9,639 nucleotides of DNA from CAZEBW01 sp964510205 (GTDB lineage: Bacteria > Chloroflexota > Anaerolineae > VGOG01). This document shows, piece after piece, positions 1 through 5,170 of the stretch. The notes beneath the pieces were generated by a model. That model had not been told where the DNA came from, made no database searches, and worked only from the letters and a program-made list of their open reading frames with translations. The first letter of the stretch is position 1. Every line of letters begins with the position of its first letter. The DNA lies in the NCBI GenBank assembly GCA_964510205.1, contig CAZEBW010000112.1:1-9639 (forward strand), read 5' to 3'. The translations under genes were made by a program, and so were the position numbers.

Positions 1-47
1 CCCCCTCCCCCCCTCTCCCCCTCTCCTTGTCCCCTTGTCCCCTTGTC
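1..47. repeat. C/T-rich low-complexity tract inside the aminotransferase frame
   Basis: The tract is almost purely pyrimidine on the + strand and ends in a degenerate CCCCTTGT tandem (about 25-46). On the minus strand it gives several G-runs of four or more. It keeps the aminotransferase frame open. It belongs to the same class as the tracts near 803, 1407, 2476, 3737, 5213, 6970, 7818 and 9355. Confidence 0.85.
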
Positions 48-412
48 AGGTCATGGACTGCTTGGGCGACGAGGGCCGGGTCTATGTTCAGCGTCTGCGG
101 GTCGATGTCCACGAAGACGGGGATGGCGCGTTGGTAGAGGATGACGTTGGCCGAGGCGACGAAGGAGAAGGGGGTGGTGATGACCACGTCAGCCTCGGTT
201 ATGCCGGCGGCGATGACGCAGAGGTGCAGCCCTGCCGTGCCGCTGGAGACGGCGATAGCATGGCGTGCCCCGACGTAGGCGGCGAAGCGCTCCTCGAACT
301 CAGCGATGCGAGGGCCGAGGCTGAGGTATCGAGTTTGGAGCACCTGGTTCACTGCTTCAATCTCGGCGGCGGTGAGGTCGGGGGACGACATCGGAATGTA
401 GGATTGGATCAT
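1..412 (-). CDS. DegT/DnrJ/EryC1/StrS sugar aminotransferase, N-terminal part, runs off window
   Basis: This gene reads leftward from ATG at 412-410 and stays open for 137 codons to the window edge. The start MIQSYIPMSSPDLTAAEIEA, then the blocks LSLGPRIAEFEERFAAYVGA, RHAIAVSSGTAGLHL and PVFVDIDPQTLNIDPALV, are characteristic of PLP-dependent sugar aminotransferases. These enzymes aminate nucleotide-linked keto-sugars for surface polysaccharide synthesis. The PLP lysine would lie beyond the window. GGGAG lies about 10 bases ahead of the ATG. After residue ~121 (AVHDLTR) the frame enters the C/T-rich tract at 1-47, which on this strand encodes a Gly/Arg/Glu-rich run. I infer that low-complexity DNA has inserted into, or expanded in, a surface loop. 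Whether the gene resumes beyond it cannot be seen. The family call is firm; the substrate is unknown. Confidence 0.88.
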   Translation of the reverse strand, partial: MIQSYIPMSSPDLTAAEIEAVNQVLQTRYLSLGPRIAEFEERFAAYVGARHAIAVSSGTAGLHLCVIAAGITEADVVITTPFSFVASANVILYQRAIPVFVDIDPQTLNIDPALVAQAVHDLTRGQGDKERGRGGEG

Positions 413-429
413 ACCGTTGTTCTCCCACG

Positions 430-747
430 CTATGAACCTGAAACAGGCTGCATGATGTGGGTCACTTCCTCAAGCACATCCAGCGTTTTCTGAATCACAG
501 CCGGCAGTTTTGCAGCCTCAATGCCCTGTAACTCGTCTCTGAGGATGTGGATAGACTGTTGGATGCGGGCGAGTTCATAAGCCTGAATCTCCTGTTGAAG
601 TTGCTCTACCATACCACGAACTCCCGCCAGCTCCATTTCTTTGACACGCCTACTCTTCTGCGGATGGGTGACAATCTGTTCAGCGCGAGTTTGCAGATCG
701 AGAAGGCGGCGTTGACAGATTCTAAGCTCGTCAGCATTTTGGATCAT
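430..747 (-). CDS. Small coiled-coil protein, probable antitoxin partner of the nucleotidyltransferase
   Basis: A 105-residue protein whose ATG (747-745) overlaps the stop of the upstream nucleotidyltransferase in an ATGA junction, so the two are translationally coupled. It is rich in Gln, Glu, Leu and Arg. Heptad-like helices run through residues ~5-30 and ~35-80 (MVEQLQQEIQAYELARIQQS), with no signal peptide, membrane segment or visible enzymatic motif. The N-terminal half resembles the coiled-coil region found before the HTH domain in some Xre-type antitoxins, but no HTH is present here. It stops 17 bp before the aminotransferase ATG, so the three may share a transcript. The antitoxin role is inferred from size, composition and coupling to a small nucleotidyltransferase. 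Confidence 0.6.
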   Translation of the reverse strand: MIQNADELRICQRRLLDLQTRAEQIVTHPQKSRRVKEMELAGVRGMVEQLQQEIQAYELARIQQSIHILRDELQGIEAAKLPAVIQKTLDVLEEVTHIMQPVSGS

Positions 748-1163
748 CTTAATCTCACCTCAAATGGAGATTGGAGAATGGAAAATGGAGAATGGACGAC
801 CTTCCCTCCTCCCCCTTCCCCCCTCCATCCTCCATTTTCCTCTTTGGGTTCCCTGGTCAAGAACGTCAGCTCCAGGTCAAGAGCCTGTTTGTCCTCCAAT
901 TCAAGCAACTTCAAGAACCTCTCTCCCACCCAGATTACAACGTCAACGTCCCTGGGATTCGTTTTGGCCGTGACGTAACTCCCAGCGATAAACATCCGCA
1001 GCGCTTCGACGTGTCGGGCAGCATCCACAAACATCTGCAAGCGGTTGAATAACATTTTTCGCCGTTCAGACGTACGCCCGAATCTCTCCCAGATTTCGTC
1101 AAGATCGGCCAGATAAAGCCCTGGCGGTAGAAAACCATTCTCCTGAAGTGCAGGAATAGGCAT
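744..1163 (-). CDS. Nucleotidyltransferase-fold protein (DUF6932-like) with altered C-terminus
   Basis: A 139-residue protein starting at ATG 1163-1161. Residues 1-30 (PALQENGFLPPGLYLADLDE, then ERFG) are typical of DUF6932-type proteins. The nucleotidyltransferase signature follows as GS at residues 61-62 with D72 and D74 (GSYVTAKTNPRDVDVVI), the usual metal/NTP-binding pattern of the polymerase-beta fold. Small proteins of this fold often act as TA toxins or RNA modifiers; the actual substrate is unknown. From residue ~107 (LTREPKE) the sequence becomes Gly/Glu-rich, encoded by the low-complexity block at 764-842, and then returns to a normal-looking tail (FEVRLR) just before the stop. The natural C-terminal segment has probably been replaced in frame, so activity is uncertain. 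The TGA overlaps the next gene's ATG. Confidence 0.72.
   Translation of the reverse strand: MPIPALQENGFLPPGLYLADLDEIWERFGRTSERRKMLFNRLQMFVDAARHVEALRMFIAGSYVTAKTNPRDVDVVIWVGERFLKLLELEDKQALDLELTFLTREPKEENGGWRGEGGGGKVVHSPFSILQSPFEVRLR
764..842. repeat. Purine/pyrimidine block with imperfect inverted repeat, inside the nucleotidyltransferase gene
   Basis: Purine-rich GGAGAATGGAAAATGGAGAA (777-796) is followed by a pyrimidine tract ending CTCCATCCTCCATTTTCC. The reverse complement of that end resembles the purine arm, so the block could fold back on itself. A related GGATGG/GGAAAA motif occurs at 6125-6140, and its complement at 3830-3860. The block lies entirely within coding sequence and keeps the frame. 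Confidence 0.65.
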
Positions 1164-1238
1164 TACTTTTCAGCCTTTCTCGTGGAGATCACCCATATCT
1201 TGAAACCCCTGAGTCCCTCCCACGGTGCGTCGGTTACT

Positions 1239-1375
1239 AATTTGGCATCGGGGCAAAAGTCGCACTTTGCTCCGGCTGGATCTGGCGATCCAGCCGCTGG
1301 GCGACGGTAGGCAAGCGAAGCTTGCACGCAATCCGTCGCGAGCGGTTAGTGTCACTTTTGCCGCAATGCCTAATT
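1239..1375. mobile_element. MITE-like element with ~28-bp imperfect terminal inverted repeats
   Basis: The left end (1239-1266) and the reverse complement of the right end (1348-1375) match at about 23 of 28 positions, including perfect blocks GGCAT and GGCAAAAGT. Between them lie a perfect 9-bp hairpin (GGCTGGATC at 1274-1282 pairing with 1287-1295) and a nested hairpin (GCGACGG 1301-1307 with 1333-1339, enclosing GCAAGC/GCTTGC at 1311-1325). No coding sequence of its own is evident and I found no clear target-site duplication. It fills most of the gap between the nucleotidyltransferase operon and the aminotransferase remnant. Confidence 0.6.
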
Positions 1376-1406
1376 TGATTATACCACGTTAGGCTCGGCC
1401 GCACAA

Positions 1407-1452
1407 ATCCTTCTCTCCTCTGCTTCCCCACTCCTCTGCTCCCTTGCTCAGA
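1407..1452. repeat. C/T-rich tract truncating the aminotransferase remnant
   Basis: This tract is pyrimidine-rich on the + strand with repeated TCCTCTGCT/CTCCCTTGCTC units. The homologous aminotransferase sequence ends exactly where the tract begins (about 1452). Confidence 0.75.
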
Positions 1453-1744
1453 GAGTCGCTGCCAATTTTGTGGCCGTGGTAGGCCGCGCCGACGGCGTGG
1501 GCGGCGTCTTCGACGACGGGCAGGTTGCGGCGGGCGGCGATGGCGTAGATGGCCCCCAGATCGCAGGGCGGGCCGCCGTAGTGGGCGGGCATGATGGCCC
1601 TGGTTTTGGGCGTGATGGCTTGCTCAATAGCTTCGGGAGTGACGTTGAAGTCCTGGCCCACGTCTACAAGTACAGGTCGCCCCCCCAGGTGGACGACAAC
1701 GTGGCCGTGGAGCAAAAGGTGAGGGTGGGGACGATGACCTCGTC

Positions 1745-1768
1745 CTTGTCCTGAGCCCCGCCGAAGGG
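1745..1768 (-). repeat. 24-nt interspersed repeat inserted in frame in the aminotransferase
   Basis: On the minus strand this reads CCCTTCGGCGGGGCTCAGGA followed by CAAG, a variant of CCTTCGACAGGCTCAGGACA. It sits between codons for GIGPG and DEVIVP, which are adjacent in normal family members, and adds eight residues. Relatives lie at 2649-2670, 3512-3535, 7285-7304 and 7962-8033. Confidence 0.75.
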
Positions 1769-2000
1769 GCCCGGGCCGATGCCCAGGGCGGTCAGGGCGA
1801 TGTGCAGGCCGGCGGTGCAGGAGTCGACGGCGATGGCGTGTTTTGCGCCGATGTACTCCCGGAAGGCTTCCTTGAAGCGGCGGGTCTTGGGGCCGGTGGT
1901 GACCCAGCCTGATCTGAGGCTATCGGCTACTTCGGCGATCTCTTCTTCGGCGATAGTGGGGAGCGAAAAGGGCAGAAAGTCCTGACGCAAAGTCTCCTCC

Positions 2001-2029
2001 TTGACAGAGTTCAGGATTAACAGTATAAT
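2001..2029 (+). promoter_or_regulatory. Sigma70-type promoter of the phd-like antitoxin, cut off from its gene by a MITE
   Basis: TTGACA at 2001-2006 and TATAAT at 2024-2029 are separated by 17 bp, a consensus match. The 101-bp MITE begins at 2032, so the predicted start point (~2036) and the leader now lie inside the element. The -10 hexamer is part of the 9-bp target duplication and recurs at 2134-2139. The -35 box overlaps, on the opposite strand, the ribosome binding site of the aminotransferase remnant. Confidence 0.75.
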
Positions 2030-2031
2030 TC
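2023..2031. repeat. 9-bp target-site duplication, left copy (GTATAATTC)
   Basis: GTATAATTC at 2023-2031 is repeated directly at 2133-2141, exactly flanking the 101-bp element. Confidence 0.9.
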
Positions 2032-2132
2032 GGGTGTGTTTCAAACAAGTTGGCTGGTATTGTTGGTCGGAATGGCATTCCGACGAATTGACGGATTACC
2101 AATCCGTCCTACAGCCGAGATGAAACACACCC
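2032..2132 (+). mobile_element. 101-bp MITE, copy 1
   Basis: The element is bounded by the 12-bp perfect inverted repeat GGGTGTGTTTCA / TGAAACACACCC and by 9-bp direct repeats. It contains two adjacent 8-bp stem hairpins, GTCGGAAT-GGC-ATTCCGAC (2066-2084) and GACGGATT-ACC-AATCCGTC (2090-2108). It has no coding sequence. A second copy at 6514-6614 lies in the opposite orientation and differs at one visible position (CCTACAGCC here, CCTACAACC there). The near-identity suggests recent movement by a transposase supplied from elsewhere. Several DDE transposase groups make 9-bp duplications, so I do not name a family. Confidence 0.92.
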
Positions 2133-2141
2133 GTATAATTC
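2133..2141. repeat. 9-bp target-site duplication, right copy (GTATAATTC)
   Basis: This is the direct repeat of 2023-2031 and recreates a -10-like TATAAT. The corresponding -35 position now lies in MITE sequence with no TTGACA-like match. Confidence 0.9.
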
Positions 2142-2189
2142 AGAGCAGAAAGCGATGAGGAAAAACAGTGAAAGGTAGGGTGAACTTAT

Positions 2190-2552
2190 ATGGCTGAGGC
2201 GAAAACGCTTCGAGAAACCGGTCTCGTCTACTCCGTGGACCTTGATGAGATTCAGCTTGCCAGACACCCCCTCATAGTTGAGCGCCGAGGCAAACCCATT
2301 GCTGCCGTGGTGTCTTTTGACGAGTATCGCCGTTTCTCCGCCTGGAGGGAAGAGCGCGACGCCAGAAGAGCGTGGGTGTTGGAGCACGATCCCCAGGCCA
2401 GGATGTCAGCCGAGGAATGGCACGCGCACTTCGAGGCCATGGACCGTTTCGCCGCCCACTTTGACGATGTCACCCCCCCGCTCTTCCTCCCTGCCTCTCC
2501 CTCGCTCCTCCGCTCAAGTAAGCGAAGCGGCGCTCCCTTGCTCTCTCTTTGA
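2190..2552 (+). CDS. Phd/YefM-type antitoxin, C-terminus replaced by C/T tract, no toxin partner
   Basis: A 120-residue protein from ATG 2190, with AGGGTGA ahead of it. The block LDEIQLARHPLIVERRGKPIAAVVSFDEYRRFSAWREE (residues ~18-55) is the Phd/YefM fold, which binds operator DNA through its N-terminus and the toxin through its C-terminus. The helical region continues to AMDRFAAHFDD (~95). From residue ~96 the protein reads PPLFLPASPSLLRSSKRSG, encoded by the C/T tract. The toxin-binding tail therefore looks replaced, and the expected downstream toxin (PIN, RelE or Doc type) is absent from 2553-2715. It is probably a relic or an orphan DNA-binding antitoxin. Its promoter at 2001-2029 is now separated by a 101-bp MITE. 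Family call good; function of this copy doubtful. Confidence 0.78.
   Translation: MAEAKTLRETGLVYSVDLDEIQLARHPLIVERRGKPIAAVVSFDEYRRFSAWREERDARRAWVLEHDPQARMSAEEWHAHFEAMDRFAAHFDDVTPPLFLPASPSLLRSSKRSGAPLLSL
2476..2551. repeat. C/T-rich tract forming the 3' end of the phd-like gene
   Basis: Pyrimidine-rich DNA (CCCCCCGCTCTTCCTCCCTG and onward) is interrupted at 2516-2532 by AAGTAAGCGAAGCGGC. The reverse complement of part of this (GCCGCTTCGCTTA) is the core of the tandem repeat at 8050-8085. The tract supplies the last ~25 codons of the antitoxin frame. Confidence 0.7.
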
Positions 2553-2574
2553 GCTTTGCACACTTCGACTGCTC

Positions 2575-2598
2575 CCGTCGGATCGCCAGATCCGACGG
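2575..2598. repeat. Perfect 10-bp palindromic hairpin with GGATCGCCAGATCC core
   Basis: CCGTCGGATC (2575-2584), loop GCCA, then GATCCGACGG (2589-2598) pair perfectly. The 14-base core GGATCGCCAGATCC is also found, in opposite orientation, in the hairpin at 1274-1295. The hairpin lies in the toxin-less gap after the phd-like gene and has no T-run after it, so it is not a typical terminator. Confidence 0.7.
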
Positions 2599-2634
2599 CT
2601 AAACGGGTTAAATCGAGCTGATTACGCCAGCATT

Positions 2635-2681
2635 GGCCTGGATTTGACACTTGTCCTGAGCCTGCCGAAGGAATCCAGGCC
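2635..2681. repeat. 10-bp inverted repeat enclosing a copy of the ~22-nt interspersed repeat
   Basis: GGCCTGGATT (2635-2644) and AATCCAGGCC (2672-2681) are perfect inverted repeats. Between them, CTTGTCCTGAGCCTGCCGAA (about 2649-2668) is the reverse-strand form of CCTTCGGCAGGCTCAGGACA. The repeat seems to have entered the loop of an existing hairpin. Confidence 0.65.
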
Positions 2682-2695
2682 GAGCAAGATGGATA

Positions 2696-2713
2696 GTTAC
2701 GAGGCTTCGTAAC
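2696..2713. promoter_or_regulatory. Palindrome next to the promoter, possible operator
   Basis: GTTACGA-GGCT-TCGTAAC is a perfect 7-bp inverted repeat ending two bases before the -35 box at 2716. Such a position would suit autoregulation of the TA operon downstream. It could equally be a leftover hairpin; there is no T-run. Confidence 0.4.
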
Positions 2714-2715
2714 CA

Positions 2716-2744
2716 TTGACATCATTGCCAGGAAGATGTATAAT
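2716..2744 (+). promoter_or_regulatory. Consensus sigma70-type promoter of the abiE-like operon
   Basis: TTGACA (2716-2721), a 17-bp spacer and TATAAT (2739-2744) form a consensus promoter. The expected start point is ~2751, giving a short leader with AGGAG at 2755-2759 ahead of ATG 2773. Confidence 0.8.
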
Positions 2745-2772
2745 TCGATCGGAAAGGAGATGCTTTAGAACG

Positions 2773-3069
2773 ATGAGGATGAGCTCTTCTGAGCGTCACA
2801 GTTCACCCTTGCCAGTAAATCCTGATCTGGTTTGGGACTACGATATTCCCCCCCAGAGTCGACAGAGCGAAGCCTTTCGGCGCTGGTACATCGGTCGGGT
2901 ATTGACGCGAGGCCGGGCTGAGGATGTGCGGGCTATCGGCCTACACACGATCTACGCCTACTTGTCGCAACTCGCCCTACCAGCCGAAATTCGCCGTTTC
3001 TGGGAGTGGTACTTCAGCCTGCCTGAGGTGAAGAAGCGTTATGCCCATCCTGACTCCACTGCAGCGTAG
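2773..3069 (+). CDS. Antitoxin-like partner of AbiEii-type nucleotidyltransferase (DUF6922-like)
   Basis: A 98-residue protein. I place the start at ATG 2773 (ATG 2779 is an alternative) because a consensus promoter and AGGAG (2755-2759) lie just upstream; an earlier in-frame start would fall in the promoter. The block PDLVWDYDIPPQSRQSEAFR and the following YIGRVLTRGRAEDVRAIG resemble the small DUF6922-type proteins encoded before AbiEii/AbiGii nucleotidyltransferases. These are presumed antitoxins. The C-terminal ALPAEIRRFWEWYFSLPEVK is helical and aromatic. The coding region overlaps the next gene by 29 bp, so the two are coupled. The reading frame looks intact although its toxin is frameshifted. 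Role inferred from family context. Confidence 0.68.
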   Translation: MRMSSSERHSSPLPVNPDLVWDYDIPPQSRQSEAFRRWYIGRVLTRGRAEDVRAIGLHTIYAYLSQLALPAEIRRFWEWYFSLPEVKKRYAHPDSTAA

Positions 3070-3762
3070 TCTCCTCACAGAAATCGGCCGAAGCTCTCTT
3101 GGCAAGGACTTCTTCCTCAGCGGGGGCACAGCACTGACAGCTTTCTATCTTCAGCACCGCTATTCGCTCGACCTGGATTTCTTCACCGCCAACCCGGCTG
3201 CTCTTGCTCAGGTGCCCGCCGTGATGCAGGACATCGCAGCCCGCCTGGGCGCGCAGGTGACCTTCACCCGCACTTTGGGCACTTTCCTGGAATGCTTTAT
3301 TCGCCCCCCTGGGGGCGACCGGGTAGAGCTGGATTTTGCCCAAGACAATCCCTATCGCCTGGAGCCCGCTCGCTACCATGCCGAACTGGGCATCCATATA
3401 GATAATCCCACCGACATCGCTTGCAACAAGCTCTCTGCCCTCTTTGACCGAGTTGAACCCAAGGACTTCGTGGACGTCTACTTCGTGGCCCGCGAGATGA
3501 TCCCCTTCGATCCCTTCGACAGGCTCAGGACAGGCAACTGGTGGCCCTCACCCGGCGGAAGCACCTGGGGCTTGACGACTACTGGCTGGCCGTGGCCCTG
3601 GCCCGGGTGGAGCAAGTCGAGTTGCTACCCCGCATGATCAAACCCCTTTCTCTGCCCGAATTGAGAGCCTTCTTTCTGGAATGGGCCAAGGAACTGATGG
3701 ATAAGGTAGAAAGGCCACCATTTGGCACAGGTACTTCTTCCCCTTTCTCTCCATCCTCTTAA
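3041..3762 (+). pseudogene. AbiEii/AbiGii-type nucleotidyltransferase toxin, frameshifted by repeat insertion
   Basis: The gene starts at ATG 3041 with GAGGTGAAG upstream, inside the preceding gene. The N-terminal FFLSGGTALTAFYLQHRYSL then DLDFFT (residues ~24-49) holds the GGTAL and DLD signature of AbiEii-type nucleotidyltransferases, which modify RNA 3' ends as TA toxins in characterised relatives. The block IACNKLSALFDRVEPKDFVD and YFVAREMIPFD is also typical. After IPFD (3510) comes a 26-nt insertion, CCCTTCGACAGGCTCAGGAC then AGGCAA (3512-3537). Because 26 is not a multiple of three, the original frame reads into junk and stops at 3637. The natural continuation, LVALTRRKHLGLDDYWLAVA and LSLPELRAFFLEWAKELMDK, resumes in the +2 frame at 3538 and stops at 3762 after a short C/T-derived tail. 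The toxin is therefore broken while its partner is intact. Confidence 0.85.
3512..3537 (+). repeat. Interspersed repeat copy that breaks the nucleotidyltransferase gene
   Basis: CCTTCGACAGGCTCAGGACA is the most canonical copy in the window. Removing 3512-3537 joins IPFD to LVALTRRKHLGL and restores one continuous family-like frame. The preceding CCCTTCGAT is similar to the repeat's own start, which may have helped the insertion or slippage. Confidence 0.8.
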
Positions 3763-3855
3763 CACCTATCGTTCTCCATCAAACTTCCACGGCTCACCTC
3801 CAACCCCCTTGCGTTTTTTCATCTCCAGCCCCCCCGTCCATTTTTCCATCCTCCA
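3737..3855. repeat. C/T-rich tract between the nucleotidyltransferase remnant and the ydcF-like gene
   Basis: Pyrimidine-rich sequence begins inside the last codons of the nucleotidyltransferase remnant (encoding SSPFSPSS) and continues through the gap. It ends TCCATTTTTCCATCCTCCAT, the reverse-strand form of the GGATGG/GGAAAA motif at 764-796. It abuts the stop codon of the minus-strand gene at 3856. I see no gene and no clear terminator. Confidence 0.6.
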
Positions 3856-4491
3856 TCATCCAAAAGGTGCAATCCCATACCTGACCCAGTAGAAGCCCAG
3901 CTTGAGCACCTCGTTGAACACAGCAATCAATCCTTCTTCGGCCTGCCACCAGCGGCCAGCGTCGTAGCGCGGATCGGGCGCGGCGCTGAGGTAGATGGTG
4001 GTGTCTGGCAGGAGGGCGCGAAAGGTGCGGGCGGCGCGGCGGGTGCGGAACAGGTCGGTGACGACGATGATGCGGTGCCAGCCGTGCTGCTGGGCCAGGT
4101 GGCGCAGGTTCACCGCTTCGCCGTAGGTGCTAGGCCAAGCGGAGTTTGGCACGGCGTCGTCGGCGATGACGGTGGCATCGGCGGGCAGGCCCAACTGCCG
4201 GGCGGCTTCCAGGGACAGTTGGGCCGACGAGCAGGCCAGGCCAGCGTCCTTCAATGATATACCGCCGCTGAAAACTACCAGTGGCGCGCAGCCTTGGTTG
4301 AAGAGGTCCACGCCCTGCTGGACTCTGAGAAAGTCGCCGCCATCGCCCCCCAAGACCACGATGGCGTCAGCTTGAGAGAACGCATCAACGGCGGTGAGGA
4401 AATGCCCTGCGGTGATGGTGAATGCGCTGAGGGCTAGCAATCCGCCCAGCAGGAGTGCTATGCCAGCACGTAGGCATCCCCTGCAGTTCAT
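3856..4491 (-). CDS. YdcF/SanA/ElyC-like DUF218 protein, membrane-anchored
   Basis: A protein of about 211 residues. I prefer ATG 4491 (MNCRGCLRAG) over ATG 4551 because the latter lies inside mazF, while AAGGGG precedes 4491 by about 12 bases. Residues ~8-27 (AGIALLLGGLLALSAFTITA) form one membrane anchor or signal segment. The DUF218 core follows: ADAIVVLGGDGGDFLRVQQG, APLVVFSGG, PSTYGEAVNLRHLAQQHGWH and RIIVVTDLFRTRRAARTFRA. SanA/ElyC relatives act in envelope integrity; the biochemical activity of this group is poorly defined. In many relatives a His stands where this protein has LFRTRRA, so that site is changed. The domain most likely faces the outside. It is 25 bp downstream of mazF and may be co-transcribed, though a TA role is unlikely. 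Confidence 0.82.
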   Translation of the reverse strand: MNCRGCLRAGIALLLGGLLALSAFTITAGHFLTAVDAFSQADAIVVLGGDGGDFLRVQQGVDLFNQGCAPLVVFSGGISLKDAGLACSSAQLSLEAARQLGLPADATVIADDAVPNSAWPSTYGEAVNLRHLAQQHGWHRIIVVTDLFRTRRAARTFRALLPDTTIYLSAAPDPRYDAGRWWQAEEGLIAVFNEVLKLGFYWVRYGIAPFG

Positions 4492-4516
4492 CTGCGCGTA
4501 AATCCCCTTGCGCCCT

Positions 4517-4861
4517 TTACATGTCCAAAGAATTGCGGATCGCCTGTTCAATCAGTCGCATGAACCGATCTGAGAGGGTGCCGATGTTGCTGACTAGCCG
4601 CTGTTTGTCCATGGCCCGAATCTGTTCAGTGAGCACTTTGGAATCATGCCCCAGACCGCCCTCGCCTTGCGGAATCAGCACGTGACTGGGTGAGAGACGT
4701 GCGATGTTTGTCGTCAGAGGCACCACGATTACCAGCCGGCTATACTGATTGATCACGTCGTTGGATACCACGACGACTGGCCTTGTCTTCTTGATCTCGA
4801 CGCTAATTGTTGGGTCAAGGTTAGCCCAGAAGACGTCGCCGCGACGGACGGACTGGCTCAT
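4517..4861 (-). CDS. mazF: MazF/PemK-family mRNA interferase toxin
   Basis: A 114-residue protein from ATG 4861-4859, overlapping the stop of the upstream antitoxin (ATGA). MazF hallmarks are clear: RRGDVFWANLDPTISVEIKK at residues 6-25, TRPVVVVSND at 26-35 (the conserved Arg is R27), VVPLTTN at 46-52 carrying the conserved Thr, and a C-terminal IGTLSDRFMRLIEQAIRNSL helix. Family members cleave single-stranded RNA at short motifs and are held inactive by a dimeric antitoxin. Length and motif order are normal and I see no lesion, so this is probably a working toxin. The target sequence cannot be predicted. Downstream, the ydcF-like gene follows after 25 bp. Confidence 0.93.
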   Translation of the reverse strand: MSQSVRRGDVFWANLDPTISVEIKKTRPVVVVSNDVINQYSRLVIVVPLTTNIARLSPSHVLIPQGEGGLGHDSKVLTEQIRAMDKQRLVSNIGTLSDRFMRLIEQAIRNSLDM

Positions 4862-5115
4862 GGGGTCACCTCGTCGGTTATCTCGGCATCGGCAAAGGCA
4901 AAATCGGCCAGTAGCTCCAACTCTTCTGCCTCATCCTCCGGCGTGCGGGCTGCATAGTAGGCTTCGTAAGCCTGCCGGCGCTGGGCCTTTTCCAACTCCT
5001 GGGCGTAGTTTTCCAGCAAGAAAGCGATGAGCTCCCGAGCTTCATCCAGAGCCGGAACGCGGGCACGTTCAAGCAGTGTGCCTGGCACTTCAATTTGAAT
5101 GGTGTGAGTAGTCAT
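4858..5115 (-). CDS. Antitoxin of the MazF pair
   Basis: An 85-residue protein. ATG 5115 is chosen because AAGGAG lies 5-8 bases ahead of it; an upstream in-frame start at 5154 would leave that site inside the gene. The opening MTTHTIQIEVPGTLLERARV resembles a ribbon or ribbon-helix-helix DNA-binding segment. A helical region (DEARELIAFLLENYAQELEK) and a very acidic C-terminus (TPEDEAEELELLADFAFADA) follow, typical of an antitoxin tail that wraps the toxin. The stop overlaps mazF. It has little resemblance to classical MazE, so I give no symbol. Autoregulation at the promoter palindrome at 5171-5187 is likely. Confidence 0.82.
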   Translation of the reverse strand: MTTHTIQIEVPGTLLERARVPALDEARELIAFLLENYAQELEKAQRRQAYEAYYAARTPEDEAEELELLADFAFADAEITDEVTP

Positions 5116-5170
5116 ACCGGACTCCTTTTTCGAAGAGGATAGACCTATCTTCAATGTTTCGATTCATGAT

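Larger units (their letters stand above)
1389..1990 (-). pseudogene. DegT/DnrJ/EryC1 aminotransferase pseudogene (insertion, frameshift, truncation)
   Basis: The probable start is TTG at 1990-1988, with a strong AAGGAGGAG site at 1994-2002. The opening RQDFLPFSLPTIAEEEIAEV and the blocks AKHAIAVDSCTAGLHIAL and DEVIVPTLTFCSTA are DegT-family sequence. The gene carries three lesions. A 24-nt repeat (1745-1768) adds PFGGAQDK between GIGPG and DEVIVP without changing frame. A one-base deletion near 1700-1704 then moves the reading into the next frame, where VVVHLGGRPVLVDVGQDFNV and AIMPAHYGGPPCDLGAIYAI continue the family pattern. Finally the sequence stops at VEDAAHAVGAAYHGHKIGSD, before the PLP-lysine region, where the C/T tract at 1407-1452 takes over. 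It cannot make an active enzyme. It is a different sequence from the aminotransferase at 1-412. Confidence 0.85.

Noticed and set aside
35..493. 152-residue plus-strand frame
   Set aside because: It is antisense to a clear DegT aminotransferase (1-412, minus) and has a low-complexity, unfamily-like sequence.
2696..2713. Rho-independent terminator
   Set aside because: The stem is only 7 bp, AT-containing and not followed by a T-run; the position beside the -35 box suits an operator better. The GC-rich hairpins at 2575 and 7923 also lack T-runs.
2716..2772. In-frame N-terminal extension of the DUF6922-like antitoxin
   Set aside because: It would be encoded by the promoter itself (TTGACA/TATAAT at 2716-2744).
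4491..4551. Longer YdcF-like start at ATG 4551
   Set aside because: It lies within mazF, gives a non-hydrophobic leader before the membrane segment, and ATG 4491 has a nearby AAGGGG.
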